Origin: Sphingobium sp. EP60837 | GTDB taxonomy: Bacteria; Pseudomonadota; Alphaproteobacteria; Sphingomonadales; Sphingomonadaceae | Length of the DNA stretch: 64,000 nt | Reading direction: 5' to 3' | Assembly: GCF_001658005.1 (NCBI RefSeq) | Contig: NZ_CP015986.1 | Location: 2,171,501-2,235,500, forward strand | Part shown: positions 27,450 to 36,861 of the stretch, one piece after another | Layout: each line of letters starts with the position of its first letter | Numbering within the stretch: the stretch's first letter is position 1 | Translations under genes and position numbers: made by a program | The notes under the pieces: model-generated | Database searches by the model: none | What the model was told of the DNA's origin: nothing | The model's input: only the letters and a program-made list of their open reading frames with translations

Positions 27450-28439
27450 TTAGAACGCCGTGCTTATCGAGCAGGCCGCGGGACCCAGGATCACGACGAA
27501 CAGCGTCGGCAAGATGAACAGGATCAGCGGCACCGTCATGATCGCGGGCAGGCGCGCGGCCTTTTCTTCGGCGCGCATCATGCGCTCGTGGCGGAATTCC
27601 GCCGACAGCACGCGCAGCGCCGAAGCGAGTGGCGTGCCATATTTCTCCGTCTGGATCATGGTCGTGACCACGCCCTTGATCGCGTCCAGCTTCACGCGGC
27701 TCGCAAGATTCTCGAAGGCCATGCGCCGTTCGGTCAGGAAGCTGAGTTCGATCGCGGTTAGCTGAAACTCGTCGCCCAGTTCGGGATAAGCCTTGCCCAA
27801 TTCCTTGGCGACACGAGCGAAGGCGGCATCGACCGTCAACCCGGCCTCTGCGCAGATCACCAGCAGGTCGAGCGCGTCAGGCAAGCCTTTGCGGATCGCG
27901 GCGGAACGCTTCTGGACCTTATTGTCGATGAAGATGTCCGGTGCCTTGTAGGATAGCAGCAGCGCGCCCGCGAACGCCATGAAACGTTTGGCGCCGCCCC
28001 ATTCCGGGAACATGCCGACGCCATAGAGCAGCAAGGCCGCCAGGCCGCCAATCACGATCGGCAGCACCATGCGGCCGAAAATCACGGCGACCGCCCAATC
28101 CTTCGACCGGATACCGGCTTGCGCCAGCTTGATCTGCGCCTCTTTAAGCTGATCGTCCTGCAGTACCTTGAAGCTCGTCAGGAACGACCGCATCCGGTCC
28201 GTCGCCTGATTCTTCTGGACCAGCTTCGCGCGGCGGCGGCCCGTCGAAGCGGTAATACCGGCCTTCAACTGCTCGCGGCGCTCGTTCAGGGCCTTGACGC
28301 GCTTGGTCATCGGATCGCGCACGGTCATGACCGAATAGAGGATGAAGAGCATCGCCAGGGTCGCGACGGCGGCCAGCAATGTGCCGAAGTCGGTGGCGGA
28401 AAGGCCGAAGAGCGTGCCGGCGACGGGAGCGGTTTCCAT
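27450..28439 (-). CDS. tadC: Tad pilus inner-membrane protein TadC (type II secretion F family)
   Basis: A 329-residue T2SF-family protein: an N-terminal TM (about 13-35), a second region of TM helices near 110-165, then the cytosolic T2SF domain (ALDLLVICAEAGLTVDAAFARVAKEL) and a C-terminal TM (IMTVPLILFILPTLFVVIL). It forms the inner-membrane platform of the Tad/Flp pilus machine with TadB. It lies 16 bp downstream of tadB and is the last gene of the minus-strand cluster; no TadD-like TPR gene follows. Confidence 0.9.
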   Translation of the reverse strand: METAPVAGTLFGLSATDFGTLLAAVATLAMLFILYSVMTVRDPMTKRVKALNERREQLKAGITASTGRRRAKLVQKNQATDRMRSFLTSFKVLQDDQLKEAQIKLAQAGIRSKDWAVAVIFGRMVLPIVIGGLAALLLYGVGMFPEWGGAKRFMAFAGALLLSYKAPDIFIDNKVQKRSAAIRKGLPDALDLLVICAEAGLTVDAAFARVAKELGKAYPELGDEFQLTAIELSFLTERRMAFENLASRVKLDAIKGVVTTMIQTEKYGTPLASALRVLSAEFRHERMMRAEEKAARLPAIMTVPLILFILPTLFVVILGPAACSISTAF

Positions 28440-28455
28440 GTCTGTCTCTTCCCCG

Positions 28456-29451
28456 TCAGATCTCGAAGTTGATCATCTGCGCCATGATGAAGACGCCGAT
28501 GCCCATCCAGCACATGCCGCCGACGCCGATGACCTGCATCGTCGATAAGCCGAAGACGCCCGCCGGATCAGGCGTGAAGAAGGGCGCCATATATTGGAAG
28601 TTGATGTAGCAGATCATGCCGAACACCAGGAACGGCAGCGCCCCGATGATATAGGCCGACGCCTTGGATTCGGACGACATGGCCCGGATCTTGAGCTTCA
28701 TCTGCGCGCGCTGACGCAGCACCGTGGCCAGGTTCGACAGCGTTTCCGCCAGGTTGCCGCCTGTTTCGCGCTGGATCGCCAGGCTGATGACGAAAAACTG
28801 GAACTCCGGCGTACCCAGGCGGTCTGCGGTTTCCTGCAAAGCCTGATCCATGGTCTTGCCGATCTTTATCCGTTCGGTGATCAGCTTGAATTCCTCGCCC
28901 ACGGGGCCCGGCACTTCGCTTGCGACCACGCCCAGCGTTTCGGTGATAGGCAGACCCGATCGCAGGCCGCGCGTCAGCAACTCCAGCGCGTCGGGGAATT
29001 TGGTGGTGAAGTTCTGCACGCGCTTTTTGATGAGACGCCCGACCCACAAATGGGGTAGCGCAAGGCCCGCCGCCAAACTGACCATGATCGCCAGCAGCGG
29101 CGCGAAGCCGCGCAGGAACAGCAGCGCGCAGAGCAACAAGAAGATGACGGCGCACGCCGTCATATACTGGCTGACCGTCCACTTCTTGCCGGTCATCCGT
29201 ATGCGTTTGGCCAGGTTTTCCGGATTGGGCACCAGCGATACGAGCATCTTCATCTCGCTGCCGGTCTGCCGGTTCGAGATGGCCTTGCGCATCCGCGCTT
29301 CCATCAGGGCGTCCGTCGAACCGCTATGGCGCTCGCGGATCAGTGCTACCCGCCGCTTGCTCGCCTTGTCGGCGGACGGTCCGCCAAAGGCCATGACGAG
29401 CAACCCAAGGAAGCTCGACATCAATATCATCAGCAGGAGGACATTGCCCAT
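28456..29451 (-). CDS. tadB: Tad pilus inner-membrane protein TadB (type II secretion F family)
   Basis: A 331-residue T2SF-family protein with one N-terminal TM, a pair of TM helices at about 100-140, the T2SF domain (FPDALELLTRGLRSGLPITETLGVVASEVPGP ... FFVISLAIQRETGGNLAETL) and a C-terminal TM pair. It is the partner of TadC in the pilus assembly platform. Only 58 bp separate it from cpaE, where the ATPase gene cpaF/tadA normally sits. Confidence 0.92.
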   Translation of the reverse strand: MGNVLLLMILMSSFLGLLVMAFGGPSADKASKRRVALIRERHSGSTDALMEARMRKAISNRQTGSEMKMLVSLVPNPENLAKRIRMTGKKWTVSQYMTACAVIFLLLCALLFLRGFAPLLAIMVSLAAGLALPHLWVGRLIKKRVQNFTTKFPDALELLTRGLRSGLPITETLGVVASEVPGPVGEEFKLITERIKIGKTMDQALQETADRLGTPEFQFFVISLAIQRETGGNLAETLSNLATVLRQRAQMKLKIRAMSSESKASAYIIGALPFLVFGMICYINFQYMAPFFTPDPAGVFGLSTMQVIGVGGMCWMGIGVFIMAQMINFEI

Positions 29452-29509
29452 GTGATCGCCCGTTCCGTGGAGGGATCACGCCACCCAGGAAGGCGGCGCG
29501 ATCTTCAAA

Positions 29510-30793
29510 TCAAGCCCTGGTCTTGTCCTTGCGAGCCGGGATCAGGCTTTTGAGATCGCCGATCTTGCCGAGCAGGGAGTCGCCCTTCTTTTTCGAAGCC
29601 TTGCCTTCACCAGCCGCTTCACGCTCATCCGCTGCGCCGACCACTGCGTCGAGCAGGGTTGCGCAGGCTGCGCCGACCTTGCTGCCCTTGGCCGTCTCCG
29701 CCAGCGTCTTGCCGAGCTTGGCGGATTGAGCGGCTATCCGCAGGTCAAAGGGGATCACGATATCGACCTTGCGTTCGATCGACGTTTCGAAATCCTTGCG
29801 GCTGATTTCCGGCACGCCCGCATGTACGCGGTTGGCGACCACCAGCACGCGGGACTGGGGCGCGTTGGTCTTCAGCCAGGACAGGATCCGGATCGAATCG
29901 CGGGCGGCGGCCAGCGTCAGTTCGGTCACGACCACCGCGACATTGACGTCGCTCATCAGGTGGGGGTGCTGAATAAGCATGTGGCGCGGCAGATCGATGA
30001 TGCTGCATTCGAATGCGGCGCGGAACTCTTCCAGCAATTGGTAGAAAGCGCCGCCGTCCGTCAGCATTGGCTGGCTGATCGGCGCTTCCGCCGACAGAAT
30101 GGCCAGCGTGTCGCTCGCGCGGACCATGGCCCGTTCGATGAAGAGGCCGTCGATGCGGCTTGGGTTATCGATGGCGTCAGTCAGGCCGCGGCCCGGCTCC
30201 AGGTCCATCGCCAGCGCATTGGTGCCGAAGTGAACGTCGAGGTCCAACAAAGCGGTCGGGCGCTTCTGCTTTTCAGACAGCAGCCAGCCGAGCGATGTCG
30301 CGATGCTGGATGCGCCCACGCCACCGCGCGTCCCGATGACCGCGGCGGTCATGTGCGGACGTTCGGGCGCGGCATCGCGAGGCGCGAAAAACACGGCCTG
30401 CGCCTGGGCCAGCGCGTCACGCAACTGGTCCGCGCCGAAGGGCTTGAGCAGATAATCCTGAATGCCGCTGGCGAGCAGGTCGCGGTACAGGCGTACGTCA
30501 TTGACCTGTCCGGCCGCGATCACGACCGTTCCCGGTTCACACACTTCCGCCAGGCTGTTGATGTCGTTCAGCGGATCGCCGCTTTCGGACATGTCGATGA
30601 ACAGGATCTGCGGAGATGCGCTGATCGAAAGGCTCTGTACGGCATTGCGCATGCCGCCCTTGTTCACCTTTTCCGGCGCCCAGCCCATTTCAGCCGCGAT
30701 CTGACTCAACAGATCATGACTATGATCGTCGCACACAAAGGCGTGGAAGGGGTCGCGCTGTCCAGACATGGCAGGTTTCCAGGGTGCGTTCAT
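29510..30793 (-). CDS. cpaE: Tad pilus localisation ATPase CpaE/TadZ
   Basis: A 427-residue protein: an N-terminal receiver-like domain (about 15-140, with ILFIDMSESGDP and YLLKPFG) and a MinD/ParA-type ATPase domain opening AVIGTRGGVGASSIATSL (152-168). The deviant Walker motif lacks the usual GK-T lysine, as is common in CpaE/TadZ. It directs the Tad machine to the pole in Caulobacter. The C-terminus is Lys-rich. Start at 30793 lies 2 bp after the cpaD stop; an ATG 8 codons in is also possible. The frame extending to 31018 overlaps cpaD and is rejected. Confidence 0.9.
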   Translation of the reverse strand: MNAPWKPAMSGQRDPFHAFVCDDHSHDLLSQIAAEMGWAPEKVNKGGMRNAVQSLSISASPQILFIDMSESGDPLNDINSLAEVCEPGTVVIAAGQVNDVRLYRDLLASGIQDYLLKPFGADQLRDALAQAQAVFFAPRDAAPERPHMTAAVIGTRGGVGASSIATSLGWLLSEKQKRPTALLDLDVHFGTNALAMDLEPGRGLTDAIDNPSRIDGLFIERAMVRASDTLAILSAEAPISQPMLTDGGAFYQLLEEFRAAFECSIIDLPRHMLIQHPHLMSDVNVAVVVTELTLAAARDSIRILSWLKTNAPQSRVLVVANRVHAGVPEISRKDFETSIERKVDIVIPFDLRIAAQSAKLGKTLAETAKGSKVGAACATLLDAVVGAADEREAAGEGKASKKKGDSLLGKIGDLKSLIPARKDKTRA

Positions 30794-30795
30794 GA

Positions 30796-31437
30796 TCAGC
30801 GTCCTAAGTTCTTGAGATCGCCCGAACCGGTCGGCGTCTTGTCGCGATAGGTCGAAATCGCCCGATTGGATGTTGCGGTGCGCAGGTCGCTTTCGCTGCT
30901 CTGGCCACGGACAAAATCCTCCGGGTTGGCGACCATGGCGGCCAGATTGCCGTTGACGCCACAGCCGAAATTGGACGTCGCCCCCAATCGGATATCGGTC
31001 TCGCTCTTGCTCGACCAATCGGGGCAGCCGGGAACGCGCGCGGTAGCGCGGCGCACGACCAGACGGACGCTGCCCGCGGGCGCCGCGCCTGCAGCGGCCG
31101 AACTGTCTTCGCTCACCAGCATGCCGTGATGGGCCACAACATCGGCGATGCCGTCGCGCAGCGTCGGGCTGTAATAGGCGTCGGTCACGATCGCGACCTG
31201 ATCGCCATAACCCAGGCCGATGGATGCGAACCAGTCGTCCAGACGGCGCGCTTCGGAAGCGGAAAGGCTGCCGTCCGGCCCGGCCTGCACATCATAGGTG
31301 TAGGCGTCGTGGCTGACGACCGGCTGATGGACCGATTCGACGCCGCGATTGACGCTGGTCTTGCAGGCGGCGAGAGGCAGAGCCAGCAGGGCGAGCGCGC
31401 CGAGGCGGACGATATTCTTTGCGGACATGGAAGTCAT
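30796..31437 (-). CDS. cpaD: Tad pilus assembly lipoprotein CpaD
   Basis: A 213-residue protein with a lipoprotein signal (LALLALPLAAC, lipid Cys at 25) and the CpaD pattern: DWFASIGLGYGDQVAIV, then PDWSSKS and NFGCGVNGNLAAMVANPEDFVRG written here in part. CpaD is an outer-membrane-associated lipoprotein that supports the secretin CpaC. It lies 17 bp downstream of cpaC. Confidence 0.92.
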   Translation of the reverse strand: MTSMSAKNIVRLGALALLALPLAACKTSVNRGVESVHQPVVSHDAYTYDVQAGPDGSLSASEARRLDDWFASIGLGYGDQVAIVTDAYYSPTLRDGIADVVAHHGMLVSEDSSAAAGAAPAGSVRLVVRRATARVPGCPDWSSKSETDIRLGATSNFGCGVNGNLAAMVANPEDFVRGQSSESDLRTATSNRAISTYRDKTPTGSGDLKNLGR

Positions 31438-31454
31438 GACGGTCGTCCTTCCGA

Positions 31455-32975
31455 TCAGAAGCTGAAGCCGGGAGCGGCGGCTGATTTGGCCGAACGCTTG
31501 CCCTCATCGCGAGATGCCACCGCCGGAAGCGGCGCGGACGCCTGCGGACCAGGGGCGGGAACTGGGCCAGTGGGTTCGCGGCGCGGCATCGGCGCCCGCG
31601 CGCCGCTCACCCCGTCATTACCCTGCTGGAACAGTAGGCCCTGGCCGACAGTGGCGTTGCGGAAGCCATCGGTTGGCAGGCGAGCTTCCGACGCATTCAT
31701 CGGCTTCACCAGATAGGGGGTGACCAGAATAACCAGTTCGGTTTCATGCCGCTGGAAACGGCGCGACTTGAACAGGCTGCCAAGGATCGGGATTTCGCCG
31801 AAGCCTGGTGTTTTACTGATCGAATTGGCGGTGTCGTTGTTGAGCAGGCCGGCGATCATGAACGCCTGGCCCGATCCGAGTTCAACCGTGGTTTCGGCCG
31901 TCCGGCTCTTGAGCGCGGGGACGGTCGTGTTGACCGAAAAGTCCAGGCTCGACACCGTGGGACGCACGCGAAGCGAGATGCGCCCGTCGGCCAGCACGGT
32001 CGGCGTGAAGGCCAGCTGCACGCCATATTGCTTGAACTCGATGCTGTTGCCCTGCGTGCCGTTGCTGACGGTGTAGGGATATTCGCCACCCGCCAGGAAG
32101 CTTGCCGTCTCGCCAGACAGCGCGGTCAGGTTCGGCTGTGCAAGGGCAGTCGCAAGGCCGCTGGATTCAGCGAGATCCAGCGCACCGGCAACGTCCATGC
32201 CCAGCAGGTTCGCGACGAAGCCAAGCGAAGTGCTGCCATCGGACGGTTGGTTGAAGGTGTACGTGGTGCCAGTGGCGCTTGTGGAGCGCGATACGAAGTT
32301 GCGATCAGCGCGGCCGATGCTGTCGATTACTCGGCCAGGGCCGTTCGCGAGCGCAGAGATATTGACCCCGATCTGGTGACCAAGGTCGCGGCTCACTTCG
32401 GCGATCTTCACCTGCAGGTTGACCTGAAGCGGCGTCGCGGTGCGCAGGCGGCTCACCACCGTCACCTCCTTGCCGACGAAAGCTTGGGTCAGGCGCTCGG
32501 CCTCGGCGGCGTCCTCGGGGGCGGCGACCGTGCCGGTCAGCAGGACCATGCCGTTCATCTTGTTTACCGCAATGTCGGCACCCGGCATCGCCAGCTTCAA
32601 CATGTCATCGATGCTGGTCAGGTTGTTGCCGACCCGGACCGTGCCGGAAAACAGCACCTTGCCATTGGTTGCGGTGACGAACACGGTGGTTTCGCCCGCC
32701 GCCTTGGCGATCAGGTAAAGCTGGTTCTGCGCGCGGACATGGACATCGACCACATTGGGGTCGCCGATCACCACGTCGGACATCTTGGCGTTGAGGTTGA
32801 TGACCTTGCTGCCGCCCACGGACATCAGGATCGCATTGTCCTGCGTGGAAGCGGGCGCGGCATTGAGGGCCGTCGTGGGCGTCGCAGCCATGGCGACCGC
32901 CAGGCCCAGCGCGATCGCGGGGCCGACGAGCGGCTTCACCGCCGCCTTGCCCGCGTGAAGGTTGAAACGCTTCAT
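31455..32975 (-). CDS. cpaC: Tad pilus outer-membrane secretin CpaC
   Basis: A 506-residue type II/III secretion-type secretin. The signal peptide is followed by an N-terminal BON-like/pilus domain (VGGSKVINLNAKMSDVVIGDP, about 50-70), a second BON-like segment (TSIDDMLKLAMPGADIAVN), and the secretin core (ALAQPNLTALSGETASFLAGGEYP, then GQAFMIAGLL and PGFGEIPILGSLF). The tail after about 460 is Pro/Ala-rich. It forms the pore through which the Flp pilus exits. The start at 32975 is 1 bp from the cpaB stop. Confidence 0.95.
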   Translation of the reverse strand: MKRFNLHAGKAAVKPLVGPAIALGLAVAMAATPTTALNAAPASTQDNAILMSVGGSKVINLNAKMSDVVIGDPNVVDVHVRAQNQLYLIAKAAGETTVFVTATNGKVLFSGTVRVGNNLTSIDDMLKLAMPGADIAVNKMNGMVLLTGTVAAPEDAAEAERLTQAFVGKEVTVVSRLRTATPLQVNLQVKIAEVSRDLGHQIGVNISALANGPGRVIDSIGRADRNFVSRSTSATGTTYTFNQPSDGSTSLGFVANLLGMDVAGALDLAESSGLATALAQPNLTALSGETASFLAGGEYPYTVSNGTQGNSIEFKQYGVQLAFTPTVLADGRISLRVRPTVSSLDFSVNTTVPALKSRTAETTVELGSGQAFMIAGLLNNDTANSISKTPGFGEIPILGSLFKSRRFQRHETELVILVTPYLVKPMNASEARLPTDGFRNATVGQGLLFQQGNDGVSGARAPMPRREPTGPVPAPGPQASAPLPAVASRDEGKRSAKSAAAPGFSF

Positions 32976-32976
32976 C

Positions 32977-33993
32977 TTACTTCCCCCCGACCGGAACAAC
33001 GGTCACATTGGTGCCGCGCGCCACGCGGATCACTGGTCCGCTGGCCACGCCCGTTCCAGCCGGAGCGCCCCCTGCGGGCACGGCGGCGGCAGCGGCAGTC
33101 TGCAGCGGCTTGGCGGGAACGGAGCTGCGCTGGTAGCGAGACACGTCGGCGCCGGTGGAATAGGTGCCGCCCTTATCGACCGGGCGAGCGGCGAGCTTGG
33201 CGATGATCTTCTTTTCCGCATTCGGATTGGTCGCATCCGCCATATCGACGTCGGAACCCGCAATAGCGGCGTCGAGGTCGGACGCATTGTCCGCGATCGA
33301 GCGCAGCGTCAGCGAGAGCGAGCCGATGGTCTGCGCCACGGCGATCTTCTCTGCGATCTTGGGCGTCACTTCGATGGTGACGTTGGAATAGGTTTGCACG
33401 ACCGGCTTGCCGTCCGCACCGAGCGCGTCCATGCGCTGGTCGGTGGCGAGCACGCGCAGGTTGCGCAGGATGGTTTCGGAAACCTTGAGCGGTTCACCCT
33501 CGCCACCGCCCGAAACGCTCTGCGTCAGCATCAGATCGACGCGGTCACCGGGGAAGACGAAGCCCGCAACCGAATTCTGCGCCGACACCGGCACGGTGAC
33601 AGCGCGCATGCCCGGCCCGAGTGCAGCGGCGAGGAAGCCCCGCTCACCCGGTTTGATGACCGAACCGACCGTCATCGGCTGACCGGCGGAAATGGCGGTG
33701 CGCACGACGCTGCCCACCAGCTTGGTGGGATCGGCCTGGCCTTGGAGATAATAGGCTTGCTCGACCAGATCCTTGGGCCAGGGCTGGAAGCGGAAGCTTT
33801 CCGCGTCCAGGATGGTGCCCACCGGCAGCGCCTTGGTCGCGACCAGCACATGGGGCTGATCCGCTTCCACCGGCATGGATGAGGCACTGGCTTGCGGCGC
33901 GCCCGACGAACTCAGCATGTTGCGCGCGAGAAGGGCTGTTGTGACCGCTATGATGAGCGCCCCCGCCAGCAGCACGATTTTCTTGCCGTCCAT
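32977..33993 (-). CDS. cpaB: Flp pilus assembly protein CpaB (RcpC)
   Basis: A 338-residue protein with one N-terminal TM/signal (KKIVLLAGALIIAVTTALLA in part), an SAF/BON-type domain (VLVATKALPVGTILDAESF) and the RcpC/CpaB domain (RAVTVPVSAQNSVAGFVFPGDRVDLML). It is a periplasmic partner of the secretin. ATG at 33993 was chosen over the TTG at 34014; AGGGAGA lies 12 bases upstream. Confidence 0.93.
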   Translation of the reverse strand: MDGKKIVLLAGALIIAVTTALLARNMLSSSGAPQASASSMPVEADQPHVLVATKALPVGTILDAESFRFQPWPKDLVEQAYYLQGQADPTKLVGSVVRTAISAGQPMTVGSVIKPGERGFLAAALGPGMRAVTVPVSAQNSVAGFVFPGDRVDLMLTQSVSGGGEGEPLKVSETILRNLRVLATDQRMDALGADGKPVVQTYSNVTIEVTPKIAEKIAVAQTIGSLSLTLRSIADNASDLDAAIAGSDVDMADATNPNAEKKIIAKLAARPVDKGGTYSTGADVSRYQRSSVPAKPLQTAAAAAVPAGGAPAGTGVASGPVIRVARGTNVTVVPVGGK

Positions 33994-34043
33994 GATGAAA
34001 TTCGTCTCCCTCAATCAGGCGAGTTGCGCCCGAGCCCCGAATT

Positions 34044-34517
34044 TTACGCAAAATGGTTAAGATATCGTTCGCCAATCAACCAAAGGGCGGCGACGGATAT
34101 TGCGATACCGTAAGGAATTTGGGGCTGTCCCAGCGTTCTGGTCATGCGGTGATGGGCCACGGTGATGATCGTCACCACGCCACCGATCAGCGCCATGACC
34201 ATCAGCATCGACAGCATGGCGGCCCATGGGAACCACAGCGCCAATGCCCCCAATAGCTTGACGTCTCCGCCTCCCATGCAGCCCATGGCGAAGAGCGTCG
34301 CGAACAGGGCGAACACCACCAGCGCGACGCCGACCTGCAGCGCCATGCCCGGCCAGACCGGCAGCCCGCTTGCTATCCACCAGAGCGGGGCCAGTGCGGC
34401 AATGCCCAGGTTCAGCCGGTTCGAAATGATGCGCGATCGCAGATCCGTCACCGATGCGATGATCAGCAGCAGGCCAAGGGCGCATAACAGCGCCAGTTTG
34501 AAATATTCCCCCGTCAT
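34044..34517 (-). CDS. cpaA: Prepilin peptidase CpaA (A24 type IV)
   Basis: A 157-residue aspartyl prepilin peptidase with four to five TM helices. The two catalytic aspartates are D25 (SVTDLRSR) and D85 (GGGDVKLLG). It lacks the N-terminal methylase domain, as is usual for the short Tad-type enzymes that mature Flp pilin and pseudopilins. It is first in the minus-strand pilus cluster; no flp pilin gene lies next to it in this window. Confidence 0.93.
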   Translation of the reverse strand: MTGEYFKLALLCALGLLLIIASVTDLRSRIISNRLNLGIAALAPLWWIASGLPVWPGMALQVGVALVVFALFATLFAMGCMGGGDVKLLGALALWFPWAAMLSMLMVMALIGGVVTIITVAHHRMTRTLGQPQIPYGIAISVAALWLIGERYLNHFA

Positions 34518-34566
34518 GAATCTAAACCCTAGACCCGATGGCTTACCAAACCGTAACCATGCGCCC

Positions 34567-35523
34567 ATGGATTCGCCCGCCTCCTTTGCCCCGGCCTTCG
34601 ACCGTCGCGCCTGGCCGATGAACGGTCGGCTCGATTATTGGACGGCGCCTGACGGCTGGCGTCTGCGCCGCTACCGTTTGGGCGAGGGGCAGCGGGGCCA
34701 ATTGCTGATGCTCGGCGGGCGCGGCGACATGATCGAAAAATATCTGGAAGTGATCGATCATTGGGCAGGGCGCGGGTGGGCCGTCACCGCCCTGGATTGG
34801 CGCGGGCAGGGGGGATCGGGAAGGCTGACCGGCGATCCGCTTTGCGGTCATATCGACGACTTCGGCCAATGGATCGGGGACCTGAAGGCGTTCGTTTGCG
34901 AGTGGCGCGGGCAAGCGCCGGGGCCTTGCGCCATCGTCGCTCACAGCATGGGCGGCCATCTGCTGCTGCGGGCGCTGGCCGAAGGCATGCTGCCGCCGGA
35001 CGCCGCGGTCGCCATTGCGCCGATGATGGACGTTCGCACCTCGCCCTTGCCCCGCTGGCTCGCGGCGGCGATCACGCGATCTATGTGCGCACTGGGCCTG
35101 CAGAGCCGCCAGGCGTGGACGCAGAAGGAAGAGTCGGAGCGGCAGAGGATCATGCGGCAAAAGCGGCTGACGCATGATCCGGAACGCTACGCCGACGAGC
35201 TGTGGTGGCGCGACCATAGCCGCGACGTGGCGCTCGGGCCGCCAAGCTGGCGCTGGGTTGCGCAGGCGCTGCAATCGACGCGGGCGTTGGAGCAGGGCGG
35301 CAGGCTGGCCCAGATCTCCGTGCCGCTGCTCATCCTGGCGACGGAGATTGACCGGCTGGTTTCCACGCCCGCCATCCGAAGGATCGCTGCCCAAATCCCG
35401 GGCGCGCGCCTGCATGTTTACGGCCAGGAGGCTGCGCACGAGATATTGCGGGAGTTGGACCCCGTCCGGCTCGACGCCCTGCGGCGGATCGATGATTTCC
35501 TGGATGAAGTAGCGCCCGCATGA
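34567..35523 (+). CDS. Alpha/beta hydrolase, lysophospholipase-like
   Basis: A 318-residue serine hydrolase of the Hydrolase_4/lysophospholipase group. The nucleophile elbow is VAHSMGGH with S127; the acid is in LATEIDRLV and the His in EAAHEIL. A helical cap lies at about 150-230. The substrate may be a monoacylglycerol or lysophospholipid by family, not shown here. It overlaps the next gene as ATGA (35520-35523), so the two are coupled; it is divergent from cpaA with a 49-bp gap. Confidence 0.85.
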   Translation: MDSPASFAPAFDRRAWPMNGRLDYWTAPDGWRLRRYRLGEGQRGQLLMLGGRGDMIEKYLEVIDHWAGRGWAVTALDWRGQGGSGRLTGDPLCGHIDDFGQWIGDLKAFVCEWRGQAPGPCAIVAHSMGGHLLLRALAEGMLPPDAAVAIAPMMDVRTSPLPRWLAAAITRSMCALGLQSRQAWTQKEESERQRIMRQKRLTHDPERYADELWWRDHSRDVALGPPSWRWVAQALQSTRALEQGGRLAQISVPLLILATEIDRLVSTPAIRRIAAQIPGARLHVYGQEAAHEILRELDPVRLDALRRIDDFLDEVAPA

Positions 35524-36623
35524 ACCGCTTTGACATCGTCATCGTCGGCGGCGGTATCGCCGGCGCGAGCCTCGGCGCGGAACTCGCGGGCAAGGCGTCC
35601 GTGCTGATCCTGGAGCGAGAGGATAGCGCAGGCTATCACGCAACCGGCCGCTCCGTCGCCTTTTGGGAAGAAACCTATGGCGGCCGCATGGTGCAGCCAT
35701 TGACCACGGCGTCGGGGCCATTGCTGCGCTCGCCCGCTCCGGACTTCTCTCCGCGCTCCTTTCTCTCGCCTCGCCGTACCTTGCACATCGGCCGTGCTGG
35801 GGATGAGGCTGCACGCGACCGGCTGATGGAAGAGTTTTCCGATCATGTTGAACTGCGCCCTGTCGATCCCGCCGCCTTGCTCCCTGGTCTGCGCCCGCAA
35901 TGGATATTGGGGCTGCTCGAACCCGCCGTGTGCGATATCGACGTCGCGGCGTTGCACCAGGCTTATCTGCGGCGGTTTCGCGCAAGGGGCGGAGAGTTGC
36001 GGGTGGGCCTGTCCCTCGAAAGCGCCGGCAGAGGCCCTGCGGGATGGCGGATACAGACCAGCGAAGGCGCGATCGACTGCGGCATCCTCGTCAACGCGGC
36101 GGGCGCGTGGGCCGACGATGTCGCGCAGCGCAGCGGCGTGGCGCCCATCGGCATCACCCCCATGCGGCGAACCGTTGTCCAACTGCGCGTTCCCGCCATG
36201 CCCTCTGCCGATCTGCCCTTGGTCATGGACCTTTCCGCCCGCTTTTATTTCAAGGCTGCGGGAGAGGGGCGCCTGTGGCTGACTCCCCATGATGAGGAAC
36301 CCTCGCCCCCCTGTGACGCCGCGCCCGAAGAATTGGCGGTGGCGGAGGCGATTGCCCGTTTCCAGGAAGCCGTCGATTGGCCGGTTGAAGCTGTAGAGCG
36401 CAAATGGGCGGGCCTGCGCAGCTTCGCGCCTGATCGCGCGCCCGTCTTGGGCTTCGACGCCCACACCCCAGCCTTCTTCTGGTTCGCGGGACAGGGCGGT
36501 TTCGGCATCCAAACCGCTCCAGCGGCTGCCTTGCTTGGCGCCAGTCTGCTGACCGGGGAAGCAGCGGACGATGCTGTGGCGGGGATCGAAGCCACGGCAT
36601 ATTCGCCGAGGCGCTTTGGGTAG
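35520..36623 (+). CDS. FAD-dependent oxidoreductase (DAO/glycine oxidase-like)
   Basis: A 367-residue flavoprotein with the dinucleotide-binding N-terminus DIVIVGGGIAGASLGAELAG in part (residues 4-23), the ATGRSVAFWE loop, VNAAGAWADDVA in the middle and the C-terminal WFAGQGGFGIQTAPAAA. This is the D-amino-acid-oxidase/GlpD-like fold, seen in deaminating or demethylating enzymes of amino acids. The exact substrate is unknown. It is translationally coupled to the hydrolase. Confidence 0.88.
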   Translation: MNRFDIVIVGGGIAGASLGAELAGKASVLILEREDSAGYHATGRSVAFWEETYGGRMVQPLTTASGPLLRSPAPDFSPRSFLSPRRTLHIGRAGDEAARDRLMEEFSDHVELRPVDPAALLPGLRPQWILGLLEPAVCDIDVAALHQAYLRRFRARGGELRVGLSLESAGRGPAGWRIQTSEGAIDCGILVNAAGAWADDVAQRSGVAPIGITPMRRTVVQLRVPAMPSADLPLVMDLSARFYFKAAGEGRLWLTPHDEEPSPPCDAAPEELAVAEAIARFQEAVDWPVEAVERKWAGLRSFAPDRAPVLGFDAHTPAFFWFAGQGGFGIQTAPAAALLGASLLTGEAADDAVAGIEATAYSPRRFG

Positions 36624-36861
36624 CGAACGATGGCGCAGTCCTCCCGCAGTTGGGTGACAGAGTGTCGTCATCCCAGCGAAAGCTGGGATCTCGCCGCCGA
36701 GGCGCACTTCGCGGGACGATGAGGAAAGAGGCACAGTTTGACAAATGCGCCGCTCCCGACCCCGGAACGAACCACCCTCCTTCACGTTAAGTCATCGGCC
36801 GCCCGCGCGCAGATGTGCAACAATAAAGAAGCGGCCAATCCTTGATTAGGAGGATGCCGTC
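36624..36861. other. 238-bp intergenic region with a dispersed palindrome
   Basis: It holds the repeat at 36670-36689 and a probable promoter region of the UrcA gene further right. No coding frame is convincing. Confidence 0.5.
36670..36689. repeat. Dispersed short palindromic repeat (ATCCCAGC family)
   Basis: ATCCCAGC (36670-36677), loop GAAA, GCTGGGAT (36682-36689). The flank GTC before and CTC after are typical of this element; it matches the copy at 12630-12649 except for the loop. Confidence 0.75.

Noticed and set aside
27868..29182. Open frames on either strand inside tadB/tadC
   Set aside because: Frame shadows; they have no ribosome sites and Arg/Gly-rich translations.
30794..31018. 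Longer start of cpaE
   Set aside because: It overlaps cpaD completely; the family N-terminus fits the start at 30793.
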